Made by a program: the position numbers and the translations under genes
From: DATLLN01 sp963809205
Lineage (GTDB): Bacteria > Actinomycetota > Thermoleophilia > Gaiellales > JAICJC01
NCBI GenBank assembly: GCA_963809205.1
Contig: CAWEIS010000001.1
Location: 248,001-312,000 of the forward strand
Reading direction: 5' to 3'
DNA: 64,000 nt
Notes under the pieces: model-generated
What the model was told of the DNA's origin: nothing
Seen by the model: the letters and a program-made list of their open reading frames with translations, nothing else
Databases searched by the model: none
Shown: positions 31,688 through 42,741 of the stretch, one piece after another
How positions within the stretch are numbered: position 1 is the stretch's first letter
Layout: every line of letters begins with the position of its first letter

Positions 31688-32226
31688 ACCGCGTTCTGTC
31701 GCTCTGGGACCGCACTGCTGTGCGCCGTGCCGGATACGCCATCGCGGCGATTGTCTTCTTCGCAGGGACGGTTGCCTACCTGAATGTCCGCTCCGAGAAC
31801 AGCGCGGCGCCGGCCAAGGTCGTGCCGGGCACGGACGTCCAGAAGTACGGCGCCGAGATCCCTCTGCCCAAGGGCGCGGTCGGCGTCGGCAAGAAGTTCA
31901 TCGACGATGCGGTGCTGCGCAAGGACCTGGCGGACGGCTGGGCGCTCAGCACGGCCACCGTGCACGCCGACCTGACGCGCAGCCAGTGGGAGACCGGCTC
32001 GATCCCGGTACAGCCGTTCGACGCTTCCGCCTACGACGGAACCACGTTCAAAGTCGTGCGATCCCGGGAAAAGAGCGTCCTATTGCTGCTTCTGATCTCA
32101 TCCAGCAGCCCCGACGTGAAGTCCGGCGAGTTCTTCATGGAGCTCGTGCCGGCCGGGGACGGCTGGAAGGTCAACTACTTCGGCCCGAGGGGCACGAACC
32201 CGCCCATTCCGGCGCAGCGTCCGTGA
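31684..32226 (+). CDS. Single-pass membrane protein of unknown function
   Basis: A 180-residue protein with one N-terminal membrane helix (about 17-36, RRAGYAIAAIVFFAGTVAYL) and an extracytoplasmic part ending GTNPPIPAQRP. The GTG at 31684 is preferred over an ATG at 31660 because TACAAT at 31671-31676 ends 7 nt before it, the arrangement of a leaderless transcript. The GTG overlaps the upstream stop (GTGA). No known domain is recognised; it may be an accessory of the transporter. Confidence 0.65.
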   Translation: MNRVLSLWDRTAVRRAGYAIAAIVFFAGTVAYLNVRSENSAAPAKVVPGTDVQKYGAEIPLPKGAVGVGKKFIDDAVLRKDLADGWALSTATVHADLTRSQWETGSIPVQPFDASAYDGTTFKVVRSREKSVLLLLLISSSSPDVKSGEFFMELVPAGDGWKVNYFGPRGTNPPIPAQRP

Positions 32227-32281
32227 CGCTCGTCCTACGGCTGTTGCCCAACGCCGGTCCGACCGGTATTCTGCGAGCACG

Positions 32282-33304
32282 ATGTCGGTAGACGTCCGAA
32301 CCACCACCGTTGTCGAGCCGCTCGCCGGTGGAGGATACGAGGCAGAGGGAGTCACCGGTGTCGAGGCTCGGAGCCCGTGGCAGCAGGCCTGGCGACGGCT
32401 GAGGCGGGACCGGCTGGCGGTCATCAGCGGCGTGATGATCATCTTCATGATCCTGCTCGCCTTCGTCGGAGCGCCGATCGCCGAGAAGATCGTCGGGCAC
32501 GGCCCGAACGACATCATCCCCGGCGGCGTCGAGAACTACCAGCCGGTTGGCCCGTGGTCGGAGGTCTCGGACGGCAAGGGCGGCCAGACGATGCTGGTGC
32601 TCGGCGCATCCGACCTGGTCGGCCGCGACGAGTTTCTGCGCCTGCTGTACGGCGCCCGCGTCTCGCTCGAAGTCGGCATCCTGGCGACGACTCTCGGACT
32701 GATGCTGGGGGTGATCACGGGCATGCTCGCCGGCTATTACGGCGGAGCGACGGACACGCTGGTGTCCCGCTTGACCGAGATCATCATGGCGTTCCCGCTG
32801 CTGCTGTTCCTGATCGCCCTGTCGGCGACAGTCGGCGACAGGCTGAACGACATCACGTTCGGCGGGCTCTTATATCCAGGGGTGTTCAGCCTCGTGCTGG
32901 TGATCACCCTGTTCTCGTGGTTCTATCCGGCGCGCATCATCAGATCGCAGGTGCTCTCGCTGCGCGAGAAGGAGTTCGTCGAGGCCGCGCGCATGGTCGG
33001 CTCCTCGAACTTCCGGATCATGCGCTCGCACCTGCTGCCGCACCTGGTCGGGACGATCATCGTCTACGGCACGGTGACGATCGCGATCAACATCCTGCTC
33101 GAGTCGACGCTGTCGTTCCTCGGCGTGGGCCTCCCGGAGCCGAACGCGAGCTGGGGCAAGCTGCTCGACCAGGCCGTGCAGTTCTACACGATCCAGCCCT
33201 GGCTGATCGTCTGGCCGGGCCTGATGCTGCTGATCGTGACGCTGTCGTTCAACCTGCTCGGCGACGGCCTGCGCGACGCGCTCGACCCCCGCGCGTCGCT
33301 CTAA
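32282..33304 (+). CDS. Peptide ABC transporter permease, DppC/OppC type
   Basis: A 340-residue inner-membrane permease with a cytoplasmic N-terminal tail, one helix (about 46-68), an extracellular loop and five more helices. GRDEFLRLLYGARVSLEVGI and the ATPase-docking EAA loop EFVEAARMVGSSNFRIMRSHLLPH (residues about 235-258) are family marks, as is FLGVGLPEPNASWGKLLDQA. A promoter TTGCCC-17-TATTCT (32244-32272) ends 9 nt before the ATG, so the transporter can be transcribed apart from atp. Confidence 0.9.
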   Translation: MSVDVRTTTVVEPLAGGGYEAEGVTGVEARSPWQQAWRRLRRDRLAVISGVMIIFMILLAFVGAPIAEKIVGHGPNDIIPGGVENYQPVGPWSEVSDGKGGQTMLVLGASDLVGRDEFLRLLYGARVSLEVGILATTLGLMLGVITGMLAGYYGGATDTLVSRLTEIIMAFPLLLFLIALSATVGDRLNDITFGGLLYPGVFSLVLVITLFSWFYPARIIRSQVLSLREKEFVEAARMVGSSNFRIMRSHLLPHLVGTIIVYGTVTIAINILLESTLSFLGVGLPEPNASWGKLLDQAVQFYTIQPWLIVWPGLMLLIVTLSFNLLGDGLRDALDPRASL

Positions 33305-33401
33305 CTTTCCCAACAGTGCTCCGTCCTAGACGGTAAGCGATTGGGGATCCCGTGGTCCCGGAGGGGCAGTGGATCCGGAAGTTCGACGGGAAGAAGGTTC
33401 G

Positions 33402-35114
33402 ATGAAGAGACGACCAGGTTTGTGGCTGGCGCTCACGGCGTTCGTCGCGGGCGTGAGCATGCTCGGCCTCTCCGGCTGCGGCAGTAGCAGTGGCGGGAGC
33501 AGTAGCGCGAGCGGCGGATCCGGGGGAAGCGGAGCGATCCCGGCCCACCAGGACGGTGGCACGATCACGACCGCGCTGAACGGGAACATCGACTACCTCG
33601 ACCCTGCGCTGGCGTACTACCAGGCGTCCTGGCAGATCGAGTACTCGACCTGCGTCAAGCTCACCAACTACAAGGACGAGGCAGGGGATCAGGGTCGCGT
33701 GATCTACCCGGAGGCCGCGTCCTCGCTGCCGGAGATCTCGTCCGACGGCCTGACGTACACCTACACGGTGCCGCCGGGCAAGTTCAAGTTCAACACCGGC
33801 GAGTCGGTGACCGCCGAGTCGTTCCAGTACGCGCTCGAGCGGGATCTGAACCCCAAGCAGGCGAGCTACTTCGGCTCGTTCTTCCTGTCGCCCTACATCA
33901 AGGGCGCCGCGGACTTCAAGGGCAAGCCCGGTGAGCATGTGTCCGGCATCCAGGTGAACGGCGACAAGCTGATCATCAGCCTGACTCAGAAGGACGGCGG
34001 CCTGATCTCGAAGCTGACGACGCCGTTCGCGTGCGCCGTCACCAAGGACACCCCGATCGACTCGAAGGGCGTCCACGCACCCGCAGGCGCTGGTCCCTAC
34101 TACGTTGCCAGCTACACGCCGAACCGGTCGATCGTGCTGAAGAAGAACCCGAACTACACGGGTGACCGGCCGGCCTACGCCGACGAGATCGACTACACGC
34201 AGCTGACCATCGATCAGAACCAGGGCACCCTGGAGACGAAGAACGGCCAGCTCGACTACGCGGGGAGCGACGTCGTTGTCCCAGCGCAGAACTTCCAGCT
34301 GAACAAGGAGTTCGGCCCGGACGGCACTGCGGGTGGCGACCAGCGGTTCTTCATCACACCCGCCGCGGTCATCTCGTACCTCGCCCTGAACACCGTGCGC
34401 GACACGTTCTCGAACGAGAAGGTGCGCCAGGCGGTCAACTGGGCGATCAACCGCAAGGAAATCCTGCAGCCGTCCGGTTACGGCGCAGGCATCCCGACCG
34501 ACAAGTATCTGCCGCCGCAGTTCCCGGCGGCGGGCTTCGAGGAGTCGATCTACCCGCTCGACTCGAGCGACATCGATAAGGCGAAGCAGCTGATGCAGGA
34601 GTCCGGCGTGCAGACGCCGCTCAACGCGGTGCTGTACACCTGCAACTCCCAGCCCTGCCCGGATCGCGCCGCGATCATCCAGCAGGAGCTGAAGCCGATC
34701 GGGATCAATGTCCAGATCAAGGAGTTCGACCGCGGAGTGCAGTTCACCAAGGAAGGCACGAAGGGTGAGCCGTTCGACATCGCTGATGAGGGTTGGATCG
34801 CGGACTACTACGACGCGTACGACTTCATCAACGTGCTGCTGGACGGGTCGAACATCCCGGAGACGGGTGGCAACAACTTCTCGTTCTTCAACGATCCGTC
34901 GTTCAACAAGCGGATGCAGGATGCCAACCAGCTGACCGGCGAGGAGCGCGACAAGACCTACGGGCAGATCGCGACCGATCTGGCCAAGGGTCCGGCTCCG
35001 TGGGCATCCCGCTCGACCGGAACGAACATCGACTTCTTCGGCTCGAGGATCGGTTGTCAGGTGAACCAGGGCTCGTATGGGTTCGCCCTGAACACCTTCT
35101 GCATCCGCTCATAG
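33402..35114 (+). CDS. Peptide ABC transporter substrate-binding lipoprotein (second copy)
   Basis: A 570-residue family 5 binding protein. Signal: KRRPGLW, hydrophobic core, and LGLSGCGSSSGG with lipobox LSGC near residue 24, followed by a Ser/Gly linker. YTYTVPPGKFKFNTGESVTAESFQYALERDLNP and HAPAGAGPYYVASYTPNRSIVLKKNPNY are typical. ATG at 33402 follows GAAGAAGG. It is better conserved than the binding protein at 30179 and likely the main partner of the DppB/C-type permeases. The 97-base gap upstream shows no clear promoter. Confidence 0.9.
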   Translation: MKRRPGLWLALTAFVAGVSMLGLSGCGSSSGGSSSASGGSGGSGAIPAHQDGGTITTALNGNIDYLDPALAYYQASWQIEYSTCVKLTNYKDEAGDQGRVIYPEAASSLPEISSDGLTYTYTVPPGKFKFNTGESVTAESFQYALERDLNPKQASYFGSFFLSPYIKGAADFKGKPGEHVSGIQVNGDKLIISLTQKDGGLISKLTTPFACAVTKDTPIDSKGVHAPAGAGPYYVASYTPNRSIVLKKNPNYTGDRPAYADEIDYTQLTIDQNQGTLETKNGQLDYAGSDVVVPAQNFQLNKEFGPDGTAGGDQRFFITPAAVISYLALNTVRDTFSNEKVRQAVNWAINRKEILQPSGYGAGIPTDKYLPPQFPAAGFEESIYPLDSSDIDKAKQLMQESGVQTPLNAVLYTCNSQPCPDRAAIIQQELKPIGINVQIKEFDRGVQFTKEGTKGEPFDIADEGWIADYYDAYDFINVLLDGSNIPETGGNNFSFFNDPSFNKRMQDANQLTGEERDKTYGQIATDLAKGPAPWASRSTGTNIDFFGSRIGCQVNQGSYGFALNTFCIRS

Positions 35115-35155
35115 TCGAACGCGTTTGGAGTCGGTAGACTCCGGGGAATACCAGT

Positions 35156-35184
35156 CGGGGCGCCGGTTTCTCACCGGCGCCCCG
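35156..35184. repeat. GC-rich hairpin after the binding-protein gene
   Basis: Perfect 11-base arms CGGGGCGCCGG (35156-35166) and CCGGCGCCCCG (35174-35184) around a 7-base loop. A smaller stem GGAGTC/GACTCC lies just upstream (35127-35142). No U-run follows. Such structures after a binding-protein gene often protect its mRNA 3' end and lower expression of the next gene. Confidence 0.75.
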
Positions 35185-35198
35185 GCAATCTTCCGACC

Positions 35199-36209
35199 AT
35201 GATCCGCTATATCATCAGAAGGCTCTTGTGGGCGGTGGTGCTCTTCATCGCCGTCACGCTGGTCACCTTCGTCATCTTCTATCTGATCCCGGTGGATCCG
35301 GCGCGCTTGGCAGCCGGGAGAGCGGCGACGCCCGCTGAGGTGCAGGAGGTGGCGCACCGCCTGTACCTCGACAAGCCGATCTGGCAGCAGTACGGCCACT
35401 TCCTCGAGCAGCTGGTGATCCACGGGAACCTCGGCTACTCGTACGCCAACCGGCAGAGCGTCAATGACATCATCAGGTCCGCGGCGCCGATCACGGCGTC
35501 GCTGGTGATCGGCGCCGCGATCCTCTGGATGTTGATCGCGATCCCGATCGGCGTGCTGTCAGCTCTGCGGCCGCGCTCGCTGCTCGACCGAACGTCGATG
35601 GTGTTCGTCCTGATTGGCATCTCCGTGCACCCGGTGTGGCTCGCGCTCGTAGGGTCGTATCTGCTGGGCTACGTGCCGACGAGCGGCCACTTCCTGTGGT
35701 TCAACTTCCCGTCGTTCACGCTGTTCCCGATCCAGGGGTACTGCGCGTTCACCGGGGCAGCGCCAGGGGAGCAATGCGGTGGGCCGGTCGACTGGTTCTA
35801 CCACCTGCTTCTGCCGTGGTCCGTGTTCGCGTTCCTGTACGCGGCCTTCTACGTCCGGCTCGTCCGGTCGCAGGTGATGGAGGTGCAGAACGAGGATTAC
35901 GTCCGCACCGCCCGCGCAAAGGGGGCGCCGGAGCGGCGTGTGCTCACGCAGCACGTCCTCCGCAACGCCATGCTTCCTGTGGTCACGGCCTTCGGCATGG
36001 ACGTGGCGCTGGCGCTGGGTGGCGCCGTGCTGCTGGAATCGGTGTACGGCCTGCCCGGCCTCGGGTACGTGGCGATCAAGTCGCTCAGCCAGTTCGACTA
36101 CCCGATCACGCTGGGGGTGGTGGTGTTCGCCTCCGTGGTGGTGATCATCTTCAACCTGATCATCGACCTGCTCTACGCCTGGATCGATCCGCGCATCCGG
36201 CTCGGCTGA
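35199..36209 (+). CDS. Peptide ABC transporter permease, DppB/OppB type
   Basis: A 336-residue permease with six membrane helices. The first is IIRRLLWAVVLFIAVTLVTFVIFYL at the N-terminus, as in all DppB proteins. The docking loop is EDYVRTARAKGAPERRVLTQHVLRNAMLPVV (residues about 226-257) and ESVYGLPGLGYVAI follows. The loop containing GYCAFTGAAPGEQCGG holds two cysteines that could form a disulfide outside the membrane. It precedes the two ATPase genes; order SBP-C-SBP-B-D-F. Confidence 0.92.
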   Translation: MIRYIIRRLLWAVVLFIAVTLVTFVIFYLIPVDPARLAAGRAATPAEVQEVAHRLYLDKPIWQQYGHFLEQLVIHGNLGYSYANRQSVNDIIRSAAPITASLVIGAAILWMLIAIPIGVLSALRPRSLLDRTSMVFVLIGISVHPVWLALVGSYLLGYVPTSGHFLWFNFPSFTLFPIQGYCAFTGAAPGEQCGGPVDWFYHLLLPWSVFAFLYAAFYVRLVRSQVMEVQNEDYVRTARAKGAPERRVLTQHVLRNAMLPVVTAFGMDVALALGGAVLLESVYGLPGLGYVAIKSLSQFDYPITLGVVVFASVVVIIFNLIIDLLYAWIDPRIRLG

Positions 36210-36231
36210 CGATCACCTACCATCCCCCGAT

Positions 36232-37254
36232 ATGGCCCTTCTCGAAGTCACTGATCTGAAGACTGCTTTCAAGACCGACGACGGCATCGTCCAGGCCGTC
36301 GACGGCATCTCGTTCTCGGTGGAGAAAGGCGAGACGCTGGCGATCGTCGGCGAGTCCGGCTGCGGCAAGAGCGTCACCTGCATGAGCATCATGGGGCTGC
36401 TGCCGCGCCAGAACACCGTCCACTCGGGCCAGGCGGTGCTCGGCGGCCGCGACCTGCTGGCGATGAGCTCCGACGACCTGCGCCACGTGCGGGGCACGGA
36501 CGTGGCGATGATCTTCCAGGACCCGATGACCTCGCTGAACCCGGTGCACACCATTGGCCGACAGCTGCGCGAGGCGATCGAGGTGCACGAGAACGTGTCC
36601 AAGCAGCGCGCCAACGCCCGCGCGCTGGAGATGCTGCGGGCGGTCGGCATTCCCCGCGCCGAGACCCGGCTCGACGACTATCCCCACCAGTTCTCCGGCG
36701 GCATGCGCCAGCGTGTGATGATCGCGATGTCGCTGATCAACAACCCCGACCTGCTGATCGCGGACGAGCCGACGACTGCGCTCGACGTCACCACCCAGGC
36801 CCAGATTCTGCGGCTGATCAAGAGCCTCCAGAACGACTTCGGCAGCGCGGTGATCATGGTCACCCACGATCTCGGCGTTGTCGCCGAGGTGGCCGACAAG
36901 GTGCTGGTCATGTACGCGGGCAAGGTCGCCGAGCAGGGTGACGTCGACGAGATCTTCTTCCACCCCAACCACCCGTACACCTGGGGGCTGCTCAACTCAC
37001 TGCCGCGCCTGGTAGTGCACGGCGGGGAGCTGCGGCCGATCCCGGGAACGCCGCCGTCCCTGCTCCACCCGCCGCCCGGTTGCCGGTTCCATCTGCGGTG
37101 TCCGCACCGGATGGACGTCTGCTCGGTGGAGGTACCGCCGCTCGAGTCGCTCTCGACCAACCCCGGCCACCTTGTGGCCTGCCACCTGACCGAGGAGTTC
37201 CGCCGGCAGAAGGCCGACGAGCTCGCGGCGTCGATGCTGGCCCAGACCTCCTGA
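36232..37254 (+). CDS. Peptide ABC transporter ATPase, DppD/OppD type
   Basis: A 340-residue ATPase. Walker A GESGCGKS (near residues 39-46), Q-loop IFQDPMTSLNP, signature FSGGMRQRV, Walker B LLIADEPTTALD, and switch His in MVTHDLGVV. The C-terminal oligopeptide extension is present (PGTPPSLLHPPPGCRFHLRCPHRMDVC), whose cysteines bind a 4Fe-4S cluster in studied homologues. TACCAT (36218-36223) ends 8 nt before the ATG. It pairs with the next gene as a heterodimer. Confidence 0.93.
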   Translation: MALLEVTDLKTAFKTDDGIVQAVDGISFSVEKGETLAIVGESGCGKSVTCMSIMGLLPRQNTVHSGQAVLGGRDLLAMSSDDLRHVRGTDVAMIFQDPMTSLNPVHTIGRQLREAIEVHENVSKQRANARALEMLRAVGIPRAETRLDDYPHQFSGGMRQRVMIAMSLINNPDLLIADEPTTALDVTTQAQILRLIKSLQNDFGSAVIMVTHDLGVVAEVADKVLVMYAGKVAEQGDVDEIFFHPNHPYTWGLLNSLPRLVVHGGELRPIPGTPPSLLHPPPGCRFHLRCPHRMDVCSVEVPPLESLSTNPGHLVACHLTEEFRRQKADELAASMLAQTS

Positions 37255-37276
37255 CCTGAAGGGACGAAGACCGACC

Positions 37277-38314
<1,038 letters not shown>

Positions 38315-38318
38315 GCCG

Positions 38319-38720
38319 ATGACTCGCTCGGAGCTCCTGGCAGGGCTGCGGCGGATGGGCCTGATCTTCGTCGTCGTCCTCGTCCTGACGATCGTCGTGT
38401 CTCTCTCGCTCGGCCTGCTCGCCGGATCGTCGGCGCGGCGCTCGGTCTCGGTCGGCCTGTACCTTGTGGCGGTCGGCTGCATCGTGCTCGGGCTGTTCCA
38501 GGCCATCAAGCCGCCCGTGCGGCCGCTGCGCGAAGCGGCCGAGGAGGAGCCGCCGTCGCCGATCGGCGGCATGCTCGGCGTGCGCGGCGGCGGGCCGATC
38601 CGCTGGGCGACGGGCGAGGAGCTCGGTGAGACGGTTGCGACCGCGGGCTTCCTGCTGGGAATGGGAGTCGTATTGATCGTGCTGGGCACGATCATCGACG
38701 GACGGCGCGCTCTCGTCTAA
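38319..38720 (+). CDS. Small membrane protein of unknown function
   Basis: A 133-residue protein with three membrane segments (about 11-34, 43-60, 107-126) and a hydrophilic loop in between (KPPVRPLREAAEEEPPSP). It follows dppF by four bases. No family recognised. Its position suggests co-expression with the transporter but no functional link can be shown. Confidence 0.65.
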   Translation: MTRSELLAGLRRMGLIFVVVLVLTIVVSLSLGLLAGSSARRSVSVGLYLVAVGCIVLGLFQAIKPPVRPLREAAEEEPPSPIGGMLGVRGGGPIRWATGEELGETVATAGFLLGMGVVLIVLGTIIDGRRALV

Positions 38721-38922
38721 CGTGGTCGCATGCCGTTGATCTCCACCGTTTCCAACCGAGTCTGACGTCTCGACCACGACGCCCGTGTGGCGTCGGCGTT
38801 GTCCCGCGAGCAGGCGCTCACGGGCGAGGCTGAGGCTGCCGATGCTTCCCCGCGGCCAACGCTGCCACACGTGGTGGCAAACTTCATCCGGGCCGCGACG
38901 TCTAGATGATGAGACCCCGACG
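38721..38922. other. 202-base gap with promoter box, micro-ORF and inverted repeat
   Basis: TAACGT (38718-38723) lies 6 nt before an ATG that opens an 11-codon frame, 38730-38765. After its TGA the same frame stays open for about 46 codons to 38907, which could be an eroded or mis-sequenced small gene. An inverted repeat TGCCAC-N5-GTGGCA covers 38863-38879. No sigma factor gene is found here, although an anti-sigma-like gene follows. Confidence 0.4.
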
Positions 38923-39402
38923 ATGCCCGATTCTCTGAACAACCCGATTTCCTGCGCTCAGGCGCGTGCTGCCGTCTCCGCGTGCGTGGACGGCGAGGCG
39001 GCCGAGCTGGAGCGCGCGACCGCCCGCAGGCACCTGCAAACGTGTGCTCAGTGCCGGGAGTTCGAGACGATCGTGCTGCACACGCGGCGCCAGCTGCGCA
39101 GTGCGCCGGTGCTCGAGCCGTCACGCTCGCTGCGCCCGGCCCAGCGCACCGCGCGCCGCCGGCTACCGCGCCCGGTCGCCGTGGCCGGGATTGCCGCCGC
39201 GTTGGCGCTCGCCGCGGTCATCGGAGCCGGCGTGTCGGCCGTCCACCGGCCGACGGCGCCGCGTCCGGCACCCGCCGTGCGGATCGCGAGCGTGGATCCA
39301 CGCGCGCAGCAGTCAGCGATGCACGAAGGCCGCTTGCGAGCACTGCGCGGGGCGCCGGACACCACGATCCAGATCGAGCTGCTGCGAGACCGGCTCGGCT
39401 AA
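38923..39402 (+). CDS. Putative zinc-finger anti-sigma factor-like membrane protein
   Basis: A 159-residue protein. Residues about 11-47 hold CAQARAAVSACVDGEAAELERATARRHLQTCAQC, ending in the HxxxCxxC motif (here HLQTCAQC) of the zinc anti-sigma domain. One membrane helix follows (about 86-108). An outer tail ends the protein. Such proteins hold an ECF sigma factor at the membrane, but no sigma gene is next to it. The ATG at 38923 is used; an upstream extension lacks the fold. Confidence 0.7.
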   Translation: MPDSLNNPISCAQARAAVSACVDGEAAELERATARRHLQTCAQCREFETIVLHTRRQLRSAPVLEPSRSLRPAQRTARRRLPRPVAVAGIAAALALAAVIGAGVSAVHRPTAPRPAPAVRIASVDPRAQQSAMHEGRLRALRGAPDTTIQIELLRDRLG

Positions 39403-39441
39403 GCGGTGTCACGAAGTCCGGCTCCGGAGGGTCGGCCGGCC

Positions 39442-39450
39442 TGATAGAAT
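39442..39450 (+). promoter_or_regulatory. Extended -10 promoter upstream of atpD
   Basis: TGATAGAAT is a TGN extended -10 element with TAGAAT, 53 bases before the atpD ATG. No -35 is evident, which is common for extended -10 promoters. It supports separate transcription of atpDC from the rest of the atp genes. Confidence 0.55.
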
Positions 39451-39503
39451 CCCGCCTGCTTACGCCGAAAACACGCATCCTCGCGCAACCACAGGGGAGT
39501 TAC

Positions 39504-40925
<1,422 letters not shown>

Positions 40926-40929
40926 CCCG

Positions 40930-41337
40930 ATGGCCACGCCATACAAGGTCGACGTCGTCACGCCCGACGGCACGGCGTTCAGCGGGGAGGCCGAGATCAT
41001 GGTCGTCCCCGGTTCGGCCGGCGAGCTCGGCATCCTGGCGCACCACGCGCCGCTGATCTCGAGCCTCAAGCCGGGGCGCACCAACCTGACCGTCGCCGAG
41101 GGCGGCGAGCGGCTGGAGTGGGCGACGGCCGAGGGCTTCATCGAGGTGCGCAAGAACGAGGCGCTGGTGCTGGTGTCCGAGGCGGTCCGTCGCGAGGACA
41201 TCGACGCGGGCGAGGCGCGGGCCCGGCTGGAGCGAGCGCGTGCCGACCTGGAGCGCGCGGCCGGCGACGGCGACGTGTTCCGCGCGAAGCGCGAGGCGAC
41301 GTTCGCCGAGGCGCTGGTCGACGTCGCAGAGGGTTGA
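40930..41337 (+). CDS. atpC: ATP synthase subunit epsilon
   Basis: A 135-residue central-stalk subunit that can inhibit ATP hydrolysis. KVDVVTPDGTAFSGEAEIMVVPGSAGELGILAHHAPLIS is the beta-sandwich domain (residues about 5-43), and the C-terminal part is a two-helix domain with ARARLERARADLERA. Last gene of the displaced atpDC unit; a DUF4389 gene starts 25 bases after its stop. Confidence 0.94.
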   Translation: MATPYKVDVVTPDGTAFSGEAEIMVVPGSAGELGILAHHAPLISSLKPGRTNLTVAEGGERLEWATAEGFIEVRKNEALVLVSEAVRREDIDAGEARARLERARADLERAAGDGDVFRAKREATFAEALVDVAEG

Positions 41338-41362
41338 GCCCAGGCGCGCCGAACAACACGGC

Positions 41363-42055
41363 GTGGCATACCCGGTACGGCTCAGAGTTCAGCGCGCCGA
41401 GCGGTATTCGCGGCTGACGACGTTCTTCCGCGGGATCATGATGATCCCGCATGTGATCTGGTGGATCGGCTACTCGATCGCCGCCGGGTTCGTGACGCTG
41501 TACGCGTGGTTCGCGATCCTCGCAAAGGGCCGGTACCCGCAGGGCTCGCTGGAGTGGCAGGAGCGCTACCTGCGTTACACCAGCCGGATCGCCGCGTTCT
41601 ACTGGCTGCTGACCGACCGCTTCCCGCCGTTTCACGGTCGCGATGAGGCGGATGCGTACCCGCACGTGGCGTACTCGATCGAACGCCCCGAGCAGCTGTC
41701 GCGCCTGACCACCGCCCTGCGCGTGCCGGACGTGATCACCAACGTGCTGACGCGGATCAGCCTGATCACGGCCCTGGTGGAGCTGTACCTCCTGCCGGCG
41801 TACATCGTCGTCTTCTTCCTGTGGCTGTTCGGCCTGCTGGTGTCGATCGTGGCGTGGTTCGCGATCCTGATCACGGGCCGGTTCCCGGCGATGCTGTTCG
41901 AGCTGATCGAGCTGCCCTACAGGTACTCGGTTCGGCTGCAGTCGTTCGTGAACCTGGTGACCGACCGGTATCCGTGGTTCCAGCCCGAGAGCGAGCAGGG
42001 CAACGTGCCGTCGCCCGACTGGGATCAGCCGCTTCCACCCCCGTCCGAGGCGTAG
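41363..42055 (+). CDS. DUF4389-type membrane protein, first copy
   Basis: A 230-residue membrane protein with an internal repeat. Each half begins with a YP and RLTT motif (RLTTFFRGIMMIPH; RLTTALRVPDVI), has two long hydrophobic helices with AWFAIL(A/I)(K/T)GR(Y/F)P, and ends in LTDRFPPF or VTDRYPWF. Function unknown. The GTG at 41363 gives AYPVRLRV, matching the start of the neighbouring copy. Acidic tail DWDQPLPPP is also shared. Confidence 0.75.
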   Translation: MAYPVRLRVQRAERYSRLTTFFRGIMMIPHVIWWIGYSIAAGFVTLYAWFAILAKGRYPQGSLEWQERYLRYTSRIAAFYWLLTDRFPPFHGRDEADAYPHVAYSIERPEQLSRLTTALRVPDVITNVLTRISLITALVELYLLPAYIVVFFLWLFGLLVSIVAWFAILITGRFPAMLFELIELPYRYSVRLQSFVNLVTDRYPWFQPESEQGNVPSPDWDQPLPPPSEA

Positions 42056-42064
42056 GGAGGGCGC

Positions 42065-42700
42065 GTGGCGTATCCCGTCCACACCCGGCTGGAGTACCAC
42101 GAGCGCGCGTCGCGGCTGACGACCTTCTTCCGCCTGATCCTGGCGATCCCGCACATCATCGTGGTCGCGCTCTACGGGATCGCAGCGGTTGTGCTCGCCA
42201 TCGTCGCGTGGTTCGTGATCATCATCATCGGGCGGTATCCCGAGGGGATGTTCAACTTCCAGATGGGCTTCCTGCGGTACTCGACCCGGGTGCGCTGCTA
42301 CCTGAGCCTGCTGACCGACCGGTTTCCGCCGTTCGGCGGCGGTTCGCCGGACGACGGCTATCCGATCCAGGTCTCGGCGGAGCTGCCCGAGCACCTCTCA
42401 CGGTTGACGACCTTCTTCCGCGGGCTGCTGTCGATCCCCGCGTACATCGTGCAGTACTTCCTGGGCATCCTCGAGCAGCTGATGAGCGTGGTCGCCTGGT
42501 TCGTGATCGTGTTTACAGGGCGGCTGCCGCAGTCGATCTTCGAGATCATGGAGCTGCCGCAGCGTTACTACGTCCGCTACAACGCGTACTCGCTGCTGCT
42601 CACCACCGACCGCTACCCCTGGTTCCAGTCCGAGGACGAGCCGGACGACGTCCCCTCCGCCGACTGGAACCAGCCGCTGCCACCGCCACCGGTCGCGTAG
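42065..42700 (+). CDS. DUF4389-type membrane protein, second copy
   Basis: A 211-residue paralogue of the preceding gene, 9 bases downstream and with a GGAGGG ribosome site at its start (GTG 42065, AYPVHTRLEY). It has the same two-fold internal layout: RLTTFFRLILAIPH ... GRYPEGM ... LTDRFPPF, then RLTTFFRGLLSIPAY ... GRLPQ ... TTDRYPWF. The stop TAG (42698-42700) is inside the inverted repeat that borders the transposase gene. Confidence 0.78.
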   Translation: MAYPVHTRLEYHERASRLTTFFRLILAIPHIIVVALYGIAAVVLAIVAWFVIIIIGRYPEGMFNFQMGFLRYSTRVRCYLSLLTDRFPPFGGGSPDDGYPIQVSAELPEHLSRLTTFFRGLLSIPAYIVQYFLGILEQLMSVVAWFVIVFTGRLPQSIFEIMELPQRYYVRYNAYSLLLTTDRYPWFQSEDEPDDVPSADWNQPLPPPPVA

Positions 42701-42741
42701 CGAGCAGACCCCCTGTCGCGTGACCCCCTGTCGCGCTACGC
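42695..42741. repeat. REP-like element at the 3' side of the transposase gene
   Basis: Outer inverted arms GCGTAGCG (42695-42702) and CGCTACGC (42734-42741) enclose two direct copies of GACCCCCTGTCGCG (42707-42720 and 42722-42735). The left arm contains the DUF4389 stop and the right arm the transposase stop. The GACCCCCTGTCGC unit recurs inverted at 43493-43554. Confidence 0.85.
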
